From NCBI GenBank assembly GCA_015657535.1, contig JADHZB010000260.1, positions 1 to 21,022 of the forward strand: DNA of 21,022 nucleotides, read 5' to 3'. Source of the stretch: Nephromyces sp. MM_2019 (lineage: Eukaryota > Apicomplexa > Aconoidasida > Nephromycida). Made by a program: the position numbers and the translations under genes. The notes under the pieces were generated by a model. It had not been told where the DNA came from, searched no databases, and saw nothing but the letters and a program-made list of their open reading frames with translations. Each line of letters opens with the position of its first letter. The first letter of the stretch is position 1. Shown one piece after another: positions 20,749 through 21,022 of this stretch.

Positions 20749-20934
20749 CTACACATAGGGCAATGATTGTTTTTCCCATCAGAGAAATGAAGAGTAGAAA
20801 GCACAAAAAGTTTCACACACGTACATGACTGTACACGCACACACACGCGCACACACCACACACAATAAACACAGCAACATACGTACCCACATACATTACA
20901 CTCTCCCACAAACCCACATAAACATACCTCACAC

Positions 20935-21022
20935 ATTGATACACACACCCATTGATACACACACCCACACACATTGATACACACACACATTGATACACAC
21001 ACCCACACACATTGATACACAC
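20935..21022. repeat. ATTGATACACAC minisatellite with alternating 16/22-base spacing
   Basis: ATTGATACACAC begins at 20935, 20951, 20973, 20989 and 21011, so the spacing alternates 16, 22, 16, 22: a 38-base higher-order unit. It continues to the window edge and lies in the intron upstream of the Trm5 exon ending at 20748. Confidence 0.85.

Overview
The window looks like nuclear DNA of a unicellular eukaryote. Genes are split by GT-AG introns, coding exons are richer in G+C than the AT-rich DNA around them, and introns are loaded with CA/TG microsatellites and minisatellites. There is no bacterial operon structure and I found no tRNA, rRNA, transposon or CRISPR array. Secretory-type proteins and a CKFS-type multidomain glutaredoxin would fit an alveolate/apicomplexan-like protist, but that placement is a guess. 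The genes below were assembled by hand from splice signals, reading phase and homology patterns, because single-frame ORFs show almost none of them.

Layout, left to right. (1) 24-2806, minus: a large low-complexity Gly/Ser/Pro/His/Gln/Met-rich protein with an open stretch of about 850 codons. It is full of poly-G tracts and continues off the left edge. (2) 2807-6030: mostly non-coding, with two weak minus-strand exon pairs and a GAT/ATC inverted repeat. (3) 6135-10659, minus: a complete eight-exon gene for a 356-residue PICOT/Grx3-like protein (thioredoxin-like domain plus two glutaredoxin domains), in which all but one redox site has been lost. (4) 10660-12424: repeats and one weak small-gene candidate. 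(5) 12425-14725, plus: a three-exon gene for a membrane-anchored or secreted protein of unknown function. (6) 14726-16112: AT-rich, with a 60-63 bp tandem repeat. (7) 16113-16800, plus: a small secreted-protein gene whose start overlaps the end of an upstream short ORF. (8) 17103-18506, minus: a chain of six phase-compatible exons, including a 27-base microexon, of an unrecognised gene. (9) 18775-20748, minus: the catalytic and C-terminal part of Trm5, the tRNA m1G37 methyltransferase; its 5' exons lie beyond the right edge.

The two recognisable genes are housekeeping functions: Fe-S/iron handling for PICOT and tRNA modification for Trm5. Nothing indicates that neighbouring genes work together, as expected for a eukaryote. 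The most interesting points are the redox-silent PICOT, the poly-G gene with an unresolved frame change at an 11-G tract, the minisatellites sitting inside introns, and several previously hidden multi-exon genes. No clear new multi-gene system is visible.
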